Positions 1 to 7,545 of a stretch of 9,625 bases of DNA are shown here, piece by piece (position 1 is the stretch's first letter; each line of letters starts with the position of its first letter). Under the pieces are notes generated by a model, which worked only from the letters and a program-made list of their open reading frames with translations, did not search any database and had not been told where the DNA came from. A program made the translations under genes and the position numbers. Source of the stretch: Desulfobulbus sp. Lineage in GTDB: Bacteria; Desulfobacterota; Desulfobulbia; Desulfobulbales; Desulfobulbaceae. The stretch covers positions 1-9,625 of the forward strand of contig JAQUEZ010000228.1 in NCBI GenBank assembly GCA_028684915.1, given 5' to 3'.

Positions 1-646
1 CAATGGTGCGCCATGCCATAAAACGCTCGGGATTGCTGGAGAGCGCACCCATGAGTGCTTCCGATCCATCCGTTATCACCAGCACTTCGTTGTACTGGAA
101 TACATCGGGGATTTGTTCTTTGTACGTCTCGATCTGGTCAAAAGCTTTCCAGATGTCGGCTTTTTCATCGGCGGGGTTTTTAAGTTCCATCAACACCAAA
201 GGCAGGCCGTTGATGAACAGGATAATGTCGGGGCGGCGGGTGTACTTGGGGCCTTTGATAGAGAACTGGTTGATAGCTAGCCATTCATTGGCTGAGACAT
301 CGGTAAAGTCGATCAGGCGTACAAAGTCGCCTCGTGTCTCACCCTCTTTTTGGTATTGAACCGGCACCCCGTTTATCAGCAAGCGGTGAAACTGGCGATT
401 GGCAGCCAGCAAAACCGGCGTGTCTAAATTCAAGACTTGCTGCAAGGCATCTTCGCGGGCGACTAGGGGAACTAGAGGGTTGAGTCGGTCGATTGCTTTA
501 CGCAATCGTTCAACTAAAACAACTTGAGTGTAGTTGCTGCGCTCGGGGGCATTACCATCAACCGCAATCTCGGGGCCATAGACAGGGGTATAGCCCACAT
601 CGGCCAGCCAGCACAGGGTCTCTTGCTCCAGTTGGTCTTCGGTCAT
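1..646 (-). CDS. hsdR: Type I restriction endonuclease subunit R, N-terminal part (runs off the window)
   Basis: R subunit of a type I restriction enzyme: it joins the M and S subunits, translocates DNA using ATP and cuts unmodified DNA at a distance. Only the first 215 codons are present, and the gene continues past position 1. The frame is open throughout. The visible part is the PD-(D/E)xK nuclease domain: RRPD with D140, then ELK with E154 and K156, then the family's QxxxY motif as Q171-I-E-T-Y175. The helicase motor should follow outside the window. The start ATG (646-644) begins MTEDQLEQE, a usual HsdR opening. The upstream ribosome site is weak (GGGAAA). It lies 43 nt after hsdS on the same strand, so it is the third gene of an hsdM-hsdS-hsdR operon. 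The family call is firm; completeness is unknown. Confidence 0.95.
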   Translation of the reverse strand, partial: MTEDQLEQETLCWLADVGYTPVYGPEIAVDGNAPERSNYTQVVLVERLRKAIDRLNPLVPLVAREDALQQVLNLDTPVLLAANRQFHRLLINGVPVQYQKEGETRGDFVRLIDFTDVSANEWLAINQFSIKGPKYTRRPDIILFINGLPLVLMELKNPADEKADIWKAFDQIETYKEQIPDVFQYNEVLVITDGSEALMGALSSNPERFMAWRTI

Positions 647-689
647 TTTAGGATTTCCCGATAGTGAGATGATGGAGGGCGCAGATACT

Positions 690-1967
690 TCATGCGGCGG
701 CCTCTTCCACAAGTGCCTCGGCATCCGGTAGGCGCAACTGGCCAGAGATTAAGCGGGGGAGAAGGGTATCGCGAAGAGAGGTTAGGGTTTCGGCTTGCTT
801 AAGGTTTACTGCAAAGCGTTTGCGCATGGGCAGTGATGTGTCGTCGAAGGCTAGAAGGAGTGATTTTGGGGGAATAACCAGCTTAAGACCAGCAAGTTTT
901 CCCCGGCTTAATTCGGTTTGGCCTGTTGTACCTTCTCCTAAATTTTCGATTTCAGCCTGTCGTCGCATCATAGAAAGGCCAAGATAATTCCACGTCATAT
1001 TTTCATCTGTGCGAACAACTGTAACATGCGAGTCAACAATGGTTACTTCATCCAAAGTAAGTACTTGTGCCACACGACCAAGTGTTCCAACACCAGTTGA
1101 ATTTACCAAAACGTCTCCGACTATAAGTTCTTTGCCGCCAATTTTCTTCTGCGTTGAGTCGTGTCTACGTGCTTTAGAAGAATCAAGGATATAATTGCGG
1201 ATGCACTTCTGATTAATAACAAGCACCCCACCTTGGTCTAAATATTTTGGTGATATGCCACGGTTTATGGTGGTGTTTCTTCCAAGAGTACCAACCTTCC
1301 ATCCCGTCGGCACCAAGCCCAATTCTGATTCTTCGAAGCTGTCGGGGAAGAGCAAGGCAGTGATAGTGTCCGTGCTTTCTGGTTCACGGCCTTGCTGCTT
1401 GGCATGCACCGGGTCGAAGTCCACAAACCAGGATTTGAACAAAGCTTGGGCGATGGCTTCTAGAGTGGTGTTGGTTTCGCGTAGCAGTGTGATCCGGTCA
1501 TCTAACGTGCCTAGGAGTTCACCAATTCTATATTGCTCAGTAACTGTCAGTTTTGGAATTTCAAATTTTGAAACTATCTCCCATTTTGCTCGCGGCATTC
1601 GCGTGCCTTCCGACATATCTGTAGCACGATTAACAAACTCTTCTGATGCCATCCAGTAAAACAGAAAGTTACGGTCAGTACCTAGTTTAGGGCGCACTAC
1701 CCAAATATCTGTTGAACACAGGCCATCAAATGGAGCAATTATGGCTTTCCGAAAATATGGGCGTAATTTACCAAATAGAATATCTCCCTTTAAAAATCTT
1801 GTTTTCTGGCTGTCGGCATCCCTTCCAAAGGCATGACCATTCAAACTCAATGTGCCTTGGCCAATATGCTCAAGTGCTATATATGGGCTATCAGGAAATA
1901 AAGCTGGAGAAGTCGAAGCACGCACCAAGGAAGCACACTCTCCGAACAACAGAGACTCAGAACTCAT
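690..1967 (-). CDS. hsdS: Type I restriction-modification specificity subunit S
   Basis: DNA-recognition subunit of the type I enzyme: its two target-recognition domains read the two halves of a split target sequence. The 425 residues show the normal two-half layout. TRD1 is about residues 1-140 and ends in the typical MPRAKW...FEIP segment. A central conserved helix spans about 143-190, with [23 protein letters not shown]2 is about 215-365 and ends [16 protein letters not shown] distal conserved helix at 385-415 has [16 protein letters not shown]. Length is normal and no frameshift is seen. The ATG overlaps the end of hsdM by 11 nt (ATGAGTTCTGA holds the hsdS start and the hsdM stop). AAGGA sits 7-8 nt upstream inside hsdM, implying coupled translation. 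Target sequence cannot be predicted from the protein by eye. Confidence 0.96.
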   Translation of the reverse strand: MSSESLLFGECASLVRASTSPALFPDSPYIALEHIGQGTLSLNGHAFGRDADSQKTRFLKGDILFGKLRPYFRKAIIAPFDGLCSTDIWVVRPKLGTDRNFLFYWMASEEFVNRATDMSEGTRMPRAKWEIVSKFEIPKLTVTEQYRIGELLGTLDDRITLLRETNTTLEAIAQALFKSWFVDFDPVHAKQQGREPESTDTITALLFPDSFEESELGLVPTGWKVGTLGRNTTINRGISPKYLDQGGVLVINQKCIRNYILDSSKARRHDSTQKKIGGKELIVGDVLVNSTGVGTLGRVAQVLTLDEVTIVDSHVTVVRTDENMTWNYLGLSMMRRQAEIENLGEGTTGQTELSRGKLAGLKLVIPPKSLLLAFDDTSLPMRKRFAVNLKQAETLTSLRDTLLPRLISGQLRLPDAEALVEEAAA

Positions 1968-3525
1968 ATCCCAGTCCTTCCAATTTTTGATGTATCAACT
2001 GGTCAAGTTCAGCGCCTTTCGCCATTTGTTCACCAAGGGTTTCGGTTAGTTTTAGCATTTTCTCGGCAAAGCTTTCGTCATCGTCTTCAACGGCTTCAGC
2101 ACCGACATAGCGACCAGGCGTGAGGACATGGCCGTGTTCGGCAATCTCTGCCAGTGGAACGCTACGGCAGTAACCTGCGATGTCAGTGTATTCCTCGCCT
2201 GATGTGCTTTCGCCTCGCCAAGCGGCTACAGTGCCGGCAATTTTTGCGATGACTTCATCGGTAAATTCGCATTGCACGCGACTAATCATGCTGCCGAGTT
2301 TGCGAGCATCGATGAACAAGACTTCACCTCGTCTTGCTCGCTTTTCCTTGACCAGGAACCACAGACAAGCGGGAATCTGGGTGTTGAAGAACAATTGGCT
2401 AGGTAATGCGATCATGACTTCGACCTTGTCGGCATCGACCATAGCGCGGCGGATGTCGCCTTCACCATTCTGGCTGGATGACATAGAGCCATTGGCAAGA
2501 ACTATACCTGCCCTGCCCGTGGGCTTGAGGTGATGCAGCATGTGTTGCAGCCAGGCGTAGTTAGCATTGCCTTGTGGCGGCGTGCCATAGATCCAGCGTG
2601 GGTCGCCTTCCAGGCTGCCATGCCACCAATCAGAGATATTGAAAGGAGGATTGGCCAGCACAAAGTCGGCGCGTAGATCAGGGTGCTGATTACGCACGAA
2701 GGTGTCGGCTGGTTCTTTGCCAAGATTGAAATCGATGCCGCGAATGGCAAGGTTCATCGCCGCCAGTCGCCATGTTGTCGGGTTGGCTTCTTGACCGTAA
2801 ATTGAGACATCGCCGATCTTGCCGCCGTGGGCTTCTATGAATCTTTCCGACTGAACAAACATACCACCAGAGCCACAACACGGATCATAGACCTGGCCAT
2901 GATGTGGAGCAAGCACAGTAACCAGAGTTTTGACGATAGAGGCCGGCGTGTAGAATTGACCGCCGCGCTTGCCTTCTGCGCTGGCGAACTGACCGAGGAA
3001 GTATTCATAGACTTGGCCGAGCAGATCACGGGCATGATTTTTGGCCGTATTGCCAGATTCACCGAAGCCGATTTGGGAAACGAGATCGACCAATTCACCC
3101 AGCTTGCCGTCGGGTAGTTGTACGCGGGCATAGCGTTTGTCGAGGATGCCCTTGAGTTTTGGATTCTCGGTTTCGATCAGGGCGAGAGCGTCATCGATGC
3201 GCTTGCCGATGTCGGCCTGCTTGGCTTGGGCGCGAAGGCTTTCCCAGCGGGCGGTTTCCGGAACCCAGAAAACATTGACTTCTTTGTAGTAGTCGCGGTC
3301 TTCCAGCTCTTCGGCCAGCAAGGCGGGCGTGGCATCAGGCAAGAAATAGTCGTCGTCTGCATTGGCAAAACGACGTGTCAGCTCATCGCGGCGGGTCTGA
3401 AAAGTGTCGGAGATGTATTTGACGAAAATGAGGCCGAGCACGATGTGCTTGTATTCGGCGGCGTCCATATTGGCACGCAGCTTGTCAGCCGTTGCCCAGA
3501 GTGTTTTTTTAATATCTTCAATCAT
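1957..3525 (-). CDS. hsdM: Type I restriction-modification DNA methyltransferase subunit M
   Basis: N6-adenine methyltransferase subunit: with HsdS it protects host DNA, and with HsdR it forms the restriction complex. Of 522 residues, the N-terminal helical HsdM_N domain covers about 1-165 ([17 protein letters not shown]). The N6-Mtase domain follows: GGQFYTP at 188-194, S-adenosylmethionine motif [11 protein letters not shown] at 214-223, and catalytic motif IV NPPF at 292-295. A C-terminal helical tail (about 480-522) is probably for S-subunit contact. Length is normal for the family and all key residues are intact, so it should be active. The ATG at 3525-3523 has only a weak upstream ribosome site. 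It is the first gene of the hsdMSR operon; a promoter candidate lies at 3563-3590. Confidence 0.97.
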   Translation of the reverse strand: MIEDIKKTLWATADKLRANMDAAEYKHIVLGLIFVKYISDTFQTRRDELTRRFANADDDYFLPDATPALLAEELEDRDYYKEVNVFWVPETARWESLRAQAKQADIGKRIDDALALIETENPKLKGILDKRYARVQLPDGKLGELVDLVSQIGFGESGNTAKNHARDLLGQVYEYFLGQFASAEGKRGGQFYTPASIVKTLVTVLAPHHGQVYDPCCGSGGMFVQSERFIEAHGGKIGDVSIYGQEANPTTWRLAAMNLAIRGIDFNLGKEPADTFVRNQHPDLRADFVLANPPFNISDWWHGSLEGDPRWIYGTPPQGNANYAWLQHMLHHLKPTGRAGIVLANGSMSSSQNGEGDIRRAMVDADKVEVMIALPSQLFFNTQIPACLWFLVKEKRARRGEVLFIDARKLGSMISRVQCEFTDEVIAKIAGTVAAWRGESTSGEEYTDIAGYCRSVPLAEIAEHGHVLTPGRYVGAEAVEDDDESFAEKMLKLTETLGEQMAKGAELDQLIHQKLEGLGYEF

Positions 3526-3562
3526 GCCAAGGTCTAACTGTTAAAGGGTTCTAACGATCCAG

Positions 3563-3590
3563 ATTAAATTCTAGAGCCGTTTTGCCTCAA
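3563..3590 (-). promoter_or_regulatory. Candidate sigma70-type promoter for hsdMSR
   Basis: Reading the minus strand, TTGAGG (3590-3585) is followed by a 16-nt spacer and TTTAAT (3568-3563, five of six matches to TATAAT). Transcription would begin near 3556, about 30 nt before the hsdM ATG. A hairpin with CTTCAG/CTGAAG arms (3594-3599 and 3607-3612) lies just upstream of the -35 and could be an operator. This is motif matching only. Confidence 0.4.
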
Positions 3591-3758
3591 TGGCTTCAGT
3601 GAACCGCTGAAGGCCCAATTGCAAAAAAACAAGAATTTGGTTGGGGGAGAATACCACGATCACGCATTTTGAACAGGTAAAACCTTATATTCTATCGGTT
3701 TTTTAAATGCTTATGAGTGGGCATGCAAAGAGGGGTGAATAGTGGAAGGGTGTTGTTA

Positions 3759-3790
3759 ATATAGCCATATATCCGGCTATATGGCTATAT
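3759..3790. repeat. Module-boundary palindromic repeat, copy A
   Basis: A 32-bp near-perfect dyad. The core is a left arm ATAGCCATATA, a centre TCCGGC and a right arm TATATGGCTAT; the symmetry extends by AT on each side. The only mismatch in the whole palindrome is the outer base pair of the centre. It can also be read as four octamers: ATATAGCC, ATATATCC, GGCTATAT, GGCTATAT. It lies between the AbiE and restriction-modification modules. Copies B, C and D occur at 6203, 7597 and 9275. Confidence 0.9.
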
Positions 3791-3899
3791 TTCTTGATGT
3801 GATAACTTTTGCGAGGGTCAAAAAGGAACGTCGTCTTCCCCTGGTGGGGGCAGCTCATTTCTCCAAGCACGCTTGGTTATGTTGAAGCATGTATCATCA

Positions 3900-4781
3900 T
3901 TATTCGAGGTGTTCGACCTGAATCTTTAACCACGGCAAGGAACGGTAATATCTTTCCACACTTTCATAAAGCATATGGAACGGAGGTAGCCCTTCTTCGA
4001 TTTCACTGTAGCGGTTTTTGTAATCTTCTTCCGTTCTTCGCCTAATATCGACATTTGCAAGGCTTTCTACACATACAGAGAGACTGCGACTTGCTGATTT
4101 TTCAATTAGTCTTTCTAGAATTTTTTGTTTTGTTTCCTCTTCGGCCACAAGATCGGGATGTAAGGTGAAAAGATGGTAAAGATCATAAACATCCTGTCCA
4201 CGCATTCTGTCGCGGACTTGTTGCTGTAAAAGAGCACGAAATTTTTCTGAGATCAGTTCGATAATACCGTATGTGCAAATAGTGTTGCCGTCTTCTAATT
4301 CAAACAAGTCTACATGTCCGACGGGTTCGTTAAGGCTGTAATCCAACTTCACGACTTTTGTTGCTTGACCAGCCAGCAAACGCCTATGCCCTCCCTTGTC
4401 CCCTTTGCGGGCATAACCAATTTTAGTTTGAATGGTTGGAAAACTTGCATCTTCTCGTGCTGGTTTCTGTTCTATTCCCTGAATGCGGCAATCAAGGCCA
4501 TATCCAAGGCTTTCGGATGAGAAGACGAGTCCTTCGGCCAGTCGGCTTTGAAACTTTTTTTGATCAAATTCAGGCAGCCGTACTGCTGTTGAAAAATCTA
4601 TGTCTTGGGTGTAGCGAGCACTGCTATAGCCAAGGGCAAGCAAAACGCCACCCTTCATAATCATCGACGTTTTCAAAAACGGCGTTCCTGAAATGGCTGT
4701 GAGAATAGTATGGACGGCTTGGCGAAAGGCGGCTTGGTCTGGATCGGCTTCAACCCATTCCTTGATATTGAATTTTGGCAA
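3900..4781 (-). CDS. abiEii: AbiEii/AbiGii-family nucleotidyltransferase toxin
   Basis: Toxin of a type IV toxin-antitoxin / abortive infection system. The family is a DNA polymerase beta-like nucleotidyltransferase; better-studied relatives add nucleotides to tRNA or bind GTP and arrest growth. The 293-residue protein shows the expected motifs: MKGGVLLALGY at 42-51, then SSARYTQDID with the D60-x-D62 metal-binding pair, KLDYS with D147, and IELISEKFRALLQQ with K180 followed by GQDVYDLYHL (D197, D200). All catalytic positions are filled, so it looks active. The start is TTG at 4781-4779. It follows GAGTGAGG, where the upstream abiEi stop and the ribosome site overlap, and no ATG occurs before the GG motif. 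It lies 6 nt after abiEi, so the two are co-transcribed, antitoxin first, in the family's normal order. The exact substrate is not visible. Confidence 0.92.
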   Translation of the reverse strand: MPKFNIKEWVEADPDQAAFRQAVHTILTAISGTPFLKTSMIMKGGVLLALGYSSARYTQDIDFSTAVRLPEFDQKKFQSRLAEGLVFSSESLGYGLDCRIQGIEQKPAREDASFPTIQTKIGYARKGDKGGHRRLLAGQATKVVKLDYSLNEPVGHVDLFELEDGNTICTYGIIELISEKFRALLQQQVRDRMRGQDVYDLYHLFTLHPDLVAEEETKQKILERLIEKSASRSLSVCVESLANVDIRRRTEEDYKNRYSEIEEGLPPFHMLYESVERYYRSLPWLKIQVEHLE

Positions 4782-4787
4782 AAGACC

Positions 4788-5702
4788 TCACTCGATTTCT
4801 TCTATGTTAATGGATAGGCCCCATTTTTCAGAGTAGGTTGGGGTGTATGGATTCTCTGCGACCAGCTTTCTTGAGCCGCCACGCTGAACATTTTCTAGCC
4901 AAGTTTTGATGGTTGGATGAGCTAATCCAATACGTTCTTCCAGTATATATCCAACTCTGACTTTATCAATAATTGTTCCGTGCTGCTGTACTTCGTCTAC
5001 GATCAGCCGCAAATAACGGTCGGCATTTTCGCTGTATGCTTCAAGAACATGATATATGCCACCACATAAGGAAGGCTGTCGGATCATGTCAAGAAACGTT
5101 CGGCCAATACTAGATACCTTAAGGGATTGTCCTTGTACTCTGATATATGCGCCTGCATCATAGTGTTTGGAGGCATAAAGGCTGATTGTTTTTTTGGCGA
5201 TTTTCTTTAAAGTAAATCTTTTAAGGGGAGGAAGCTCCGTTTCTAGGTAGCTTTTATAGGATTCACCGAGGTCTTTTAACATTCTTTCTATGGCAAGTTG
5301 TTTCCAGTGGGTGGGTTCCGCGCCTGACAGAAAAAGAACCTTGGGAAACCGGTCCGTCAATCCGTGGTACTCCATCGCGCTTAAATGTGAGACATAACAA
5401 AAAGGATCAATAAAACAGGCTGTTTCGTCAGCGGAAGCGGATGTTTGGGATAAAACTGAAAAAATTTCTGGATGCTTGGCGGTTGAGCTGTTGCTCAACA
5501 CGCCGGAGGATTCGAGGTTTTGAAGAATTTTTCTGTAGCGGGCACGGGTTGGGGTGCTTTCCTCTCGGAGATAAGCTATGGGCTTGCCTTGGTAGATTTT
5601 GGCTTGATAAAGGGCGAAGATAATTCGGCCTAATTGATAGGATGTGATGATTGGTTTGTTTAAAGCCCCGATTTCGAGGGCTACTGCGGTTTCAAGCTTC
5701 AT
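4788..5702 (-). CDS. abiEi: AbiEi-family antitoxin and transcriptional autorepressor
   Basis: Antitoxin partner of AbiEii. Characterised AbiEi proteins neutralise the toxin without stable binding (type IV) and repress their own promoter through an N-terminal winged helix. The 304-residue protein has a helical N-terminal region (about 1-75, with TPTRARYRKILQNLESSGVL as the likely recognition part). The AbiEi C-terminal domain follows: YVSHLSAMEYHGLTD at about 103-117 and SIGRTFLDMIRQPSLCGG at about 197-214, both typical of the family. The length is on the long side. The ATG (5702-5700) is preceded by GGTGA, and this ribosome site lies inside the right arm of the 5704-5748 palindrome. The region is A+T-rich compared with fic and the hsd genes. 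Two palindromes just upstream strongly suggest autoregulation. Confidence 0.92.
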   Translation of the reverse strand: MKLETAVALEIGALNKPIITSYQLGRIIFALYQAKIYQGKPIAYLREESTPTRARYRKILQNLESSGVLSNSSTAKHPEIFSVLSQTSASADETACFIDPFCYVSHLSAMEYHGLTDRFPKVLFLSGAEPTHWKQLAIERMLKDLGESYKSYLETELPPLKRFTLKKIAKKTISLYASKHYDAGAYIRVQGQSLKVSSIGRTFLDMIRQPSLCGGIYHVLEAYSENADRYLRLIVDEVQQHGTIIDKVRVGYILEERIGLAHPTIKTWLENVQRGGSRKLVAENPYTPTYSEKWGLSINIEEIE

Positions 5703-5703
5703 T

Positions 5704-5748
5704 GGTCACCGTGTGTATATGTCCTTAGGACATATACACACGGTGACC
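5704..5748. promoter_or_regulatory. Perfect 45-bp palindrome at the abiE start: probable AbiEi operator 1
   Basis: Two 22-bp arms are exact reverse complements around a single central base at 5726. The core reads TATGTCCT, central T, AGGACATA. The palindrome ends 1 nt before the abiEi ATG, so it covers the -10 element, the start of transcription and the ribosome site. AbiEi proteins are known to bind inverted repeats in their own promoters. The same 17-nt core recurs in the second palindrome at 5814-5852. In RNA the half after the transcription start could not fold fully, so a DNA-level operator is the better reading than a terminator. Confidence 0.8.
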
Positions 5749-5759
5749 TGATAGGTCAA
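5731..5759 (-). promoter_or_regulatory. Candidate abiE promoter, overlapped by operator 1
   Basis: On the minus strand, TTGACC (5759-5754), a 17-nt spacer and TATATG (5736-5731) make a good sigma70-type promoter. The -10 lies wholly inside the palindrome arm, and transcription would begin near its centre, leaving a leader of about 22 nt. Binding of AbiEi to the palindrome would therefore block RNA polymerase directly. Confidence 0.6.
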
Positions 5760-5797
5760 GAAGAAAATATAAAAACAGCATGATAGCAACTAGACCC

Positions 5798-5825
5798 TTG
5801 ACAAATCCACTACAGGCTATATCCT
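5798..5825 (+). promoter_or_regulatory. Possible divergent (rightward) promoter overlapping operator 2
   Basis: TTGACA at 5798-5803 is a perfect -35 hexamer. A 16-nt spacer leads to TATCCT (5820-5825), a weak -10 that lies in the left arm of operator 2. If real, it mirrors the abiE promoter, with each operator covering one of two divergent promoters. No gene follows on the plus strand before fic, which points the other way, so a product is not evident. Confidence 0.3.
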
Positions 5826-5852
5826 ATGTCCTAAGGACATAGGATATAGCCT
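5814..5852. promoter_or_regulatory. Perfect 39-bp palindrome: probable AbiEi operator 2
   Basis: Two exact 19-bp arms around a central A at 5833. The core TATGTCCT, one base, AGGACATA is the same as in operator 1, but the outer arm sequence differs (GGCTATATCC instead of CACCGTGTG). This implies selection on the core rather than simple duplication. It lies 65 bp beyond operator 1. A plus-strand -35-like TTGACA at 5798 points into it. Confidence 0.75.
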
Positions 5853-6064
5853 AGATGTATTTTTCAATAAACCGTCGCGCCCTACCTTTTTTAGTTTCCC
5901 CTCCTAATTCTCATCTTTAGCGCGTGTTCGGTAACGCCCCTTTTTGCGGGGGGCAAGGACAAACTGGGGCGCGATCCGCACCTAGGTTTGCTTGGTTTAC
6001 GAGAGCCCGGGAAAGAGTGCTGTCTGCACGGTGAGGGCATAGCGCTAGGAATGACCACCCGTTT

Positions 6065-6093
6065 TTCTTGTAAAAAACAATAATTTACAAGAA
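6065..6093. repeat. Inverted repeat with 10-bp arms, plus a third copy of the arm
   Basis: TTCTTGTAAA (6065-6074) and TTTACAAGAA (6084-6093) are exact reverse complements separated by 9 nt. The 9-mer TCTTGTAAA appears again at 6143-6151 in the left-arm orientation. Three spaced copies of one short word in an A+T-rich intergenic region look like binding sites for a protein, but none in the window is an obvious partner. Confidence 0.6.
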
Positions 6094-6106
6094 CTCAACT
6101 TGTTGC

Positions 6107-6126
6107 TTTTTAAGTCTTTTTAAGAC
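6107..6126. repeat. Two tandem 10-mers
   Basis: TTTTTAAGTC (6107-6116) is followed directly by TTTTTAAGAC (6117-6126), with one mismatch. The junction also forms a small dyad (GTCTT-TTT-AAGAC). It lies between copies of the TCTTGTAAA word. Confidence 0.5.
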
Positions 6127-6202
6127 ATCTAAAAGGCATTCCTCTTGTAAACTTTAGTCAGTGTCATTTTAAAAGAGCCCTTTTAGAAGAGGTGTTTGTT
6201 GT

Positions 6203-6230
6203 ATTGCCATATATCCGGCTATATGGCTAT
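6203..6230. repeat. Module-boundary palindromic repeat, copy B
   Basis: It is identical to the 28-bp core of copy A except for one base (ATT instead of ATA at the left end), with the same centre TCCGGC in the same orientation. It overlaps the 3' end of fic: the fic stop codon TAG (6229-6227) and part of the preceding Thr codon come from the right arm. Confidence 0.9.
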
Positions 6231-7414
6231 GTTGCTGGATACAGCCTTGGAAACCAGCGCTCAACCGCATCCATAGGGAAGGCGAGCACGAGCGGGGCGC
6301 GGGAGCTTTCAGATTTCAGGTAGCCTTTTTTGATAAGGTCAGCGACGACGTTTCGAGCCATGCGTTCACCATAGCCGGTGATCTCGGGCGTTCGACCGCG
6401 TGGTACCTCGCCGGTCAACAGGGCTTCGCGCAGAAGGGGAAATGATCCTTTGGGGAGGGTGCCTGCTTGCACTTCTTCTTCGATATGCTGGCGCATCCGG
6501 CGCAGTAATTCGCTTGGCTCCAGCAGAGACGCCATGAATTCCACTTGATCGATGCAGGTGGTCAAAAAGAACTCACAGAACCCCGTCAGGGCTTGCGTCG
6601 ATAGCGTACCGCGTCCATCCAGATCGCCGCGCCGTGGTTCATCGGCGGCCATCAGCAGGGCTTTGTATGTTTGAACGTTTCGCGCCAATCCCCGAGCCAC
6701 AGACCAAAGACTACTGCCTACCCCGCAGCGTAGAAGCGAGGCATGCGACATCAGGCGGGTGACGCGCCCATTGCCATCATAAAAGGGATGTATCCAGAGT
6801 AACCGGTGATGCGCCGCGCCAAGGGCGATGATCTGGCGTACCCGTGACAGTTTTTGCGTGTCATGGGCCTCTTCAAATCTTTTCAAGAATCGGGGTAAGG
6901 CTTCGGCTTCTGGTGGAATGTGCCTACCAACCTGCACCCACCCTTTTCTTAATTCCCCTGCAACAACGCGCAGGCGTTCACCCGTGTCTGGATTCTCGAC
7001 CCAAAGCAGCTCATCCGGCAGACGGCGGCAGAATTCATGATGCAGCCACTTGATATACTCAACGTTCGTGGTCTCAATCTGCAAATCCTCGCGATGATCG
7101 ATGAGCCGTTGCACCTCGATATGGGCAACGGCTTCATGTTGGAGCGCCCTCTTCTGCGGGTCAGCCGAATAGTCGGCATGAGCGAGTGCGCGATCAATAT
7201 CACGGGGGTGCGTGTCGTGCCCCTCGATGAGGTTCGAATAATAGCAGTTCATTGAGCGTACAAGGTCGCCCACGCCCAACCGCACCGTCTGCGGCAGTTG
7301 GCTTGCCAGCCCCGAGGCCTTTGTTGCCAAATCCATGGCAAGGTCTTCGAGCTTGCGCTCGCCGTCCGGCGGGAGCATCGGTTCCATAAGTCCTGTGCTT
7401 TCTATCGTGGTCAT
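6227..7414 (-). CDS. Fic-domain protein (AMPylase-type) with built-in inhibitory motif
   Basis: Fic enzymes transfer AMP, or another nucleotide-derived group, to hydroxyl groups of target proteins. The 395-residue protein has the complete active-site loop HPFYDGNGRVTR at 209-220: catalytic H209, metal-binding D213, phosphate-binding R217. The N-terminal region carries the self-inhibition motif as S60-N-L-I-E64-G65 (S/T-x-x-x-E-G), the class II arrangement in which the inhibitory helix precedes the Fic core. The C-terminal 60 residues (TPEITGYGERMARNVVADLIKKGYL) look like a winged helix, common in this subgroup. Start ATG 7414-7412 has an excellent AAGGAG 4-5 nt upstream. It stands alone on the minus strand, with no separate antitoxin needed if the motif works. 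The target is unknown; the call as a Fic protein is firm. Confidence 0.95.
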   Translation of the reverse strand: MTTIESTGLMEPMLPPDGERKLEDLAMDLATKASGLASQLPQTVRLGVGDLVRSMNCYYSNLIEGHDTHPRDIDRALAHADYSADPQKRALQHEAVAHIEVQRLIDHREDLQIETTNVEYIKWLHHEFCRRLPDELLWVENPDTGERLRVVAGELRKGWVQVGRHIPPEAEALPRFLKRFEEAHDTQKLSRVRQIIALGAAHHRLLWIHPFYDGNGRVTRLMSHASLLRCGVGSSLWSVARGLARNVQTYKALLMAADEPRRGDLDGRGTLSTQALTGFCEFFLTTCIDQVEFMASLLEPSELLRRMRQHIEEEVQAGTLPKGSFPLLREALLTGEVPRGRTPEITGYGERMARNVVADLIKKGYLKSESSRAPLVLAFPMDAVERWFPRLYPAT

Positions 7415-7455
7415 CGTGCTCCTTCCCCTATTGCCGGAATCCTTTGTTATTTTAT

Positions 7456-7476
7456 CAACTATATATCAATTAGTTG
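7456..7476. promoter_or_regulatory. Inverted repeat in the fic upstream region
   Basis: CAACTA (7456-7461) and TAGTTG (7471-7476) face each other across 9 A+T-rich bases, 42-62 nt upstream of the fic start, where a promoter is expected. I see no well-spaced -35/-10 pair. In addition CTATTGCCGG occurs on both sides (7428-7437 and 7507-7516). Together these could be a regulator's sites around the fic promoter. Confidence 0.35.
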
Positions 7477-7545
7477 TTAACGCAATGCGGAAGGGCAGTG
7501 CCGGTTCTATTGCCGGTTTGACTTAGATCGAGGCCCCAGATTACT

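Larger units (their letters stand above)
3526..3899. other. Intergenic region between hsdM and abiEii
   Basis: I see no gene in this 374-nt stretch. It holds the hsdM promoter candidate, the hairpin at 3594-3612, repeat copy A (3759-3790) and the 3' flank of abiEii. Downstream of abiEii on the minus strand, a weak GGAA/TTCC stem near 3825-3840 followed by TTTTT is the only terminator-like element. A short dyad CCAAGC-AC-GCTTGG lies at 3863-3876. The short plus-strand open frame at 3809-4045 mostly overlaps abiEii and is taken as noise. Confidence 0.6.
5853..6202. other. Gene-free region between the abiE operators and fic
   Basis: I found no credible coding frame in this 350-nt stretch. The left part is G+C-rich (about 5925-6060) and includes a small hairpin, GCCCC 5936-5940 with GGGGC 5950-5954. 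It also contains the 12-mer CGGTAACGCCCC (5929-5940), which recurs at 8575-8586. The right part (about 6061-6190) is A+T-rich, with an inverted repeat at 6065-6093, two tandem 10-mers at 6107-6126 and further TCTTGTAAA and AAAAG-type repeats. The function is unknown. A small RNA, an operator array or a remnant of a replication or transfer region are all possible. Confidence 0.5.

Noticed and set aside
3118..3537. Plus-strand frame of 139 codons
   Set aside because: It lies wholly antisense to hsdM, which has all family motifs, and it has no recognisable domain.
3594..3612. Hairpin CTTCAG/CTGAAG as a terminator
   Set aside because: The stem is short and the adjacent A/T run is on the wrong side for either neighbouring gene; it is better viewed as a possible operator.
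3759..3790. Repeat copies as intrinsic terminators
   Set aside because: The stems are A+T-rich with a G+C-rich loop, the reverse of a terminator, and no copy is followed by a T-tract on either strand.
6828..7255. Several plus-strand frames opposite fic
   Set aside because: All are shadows of the intact Fic coding sequence.
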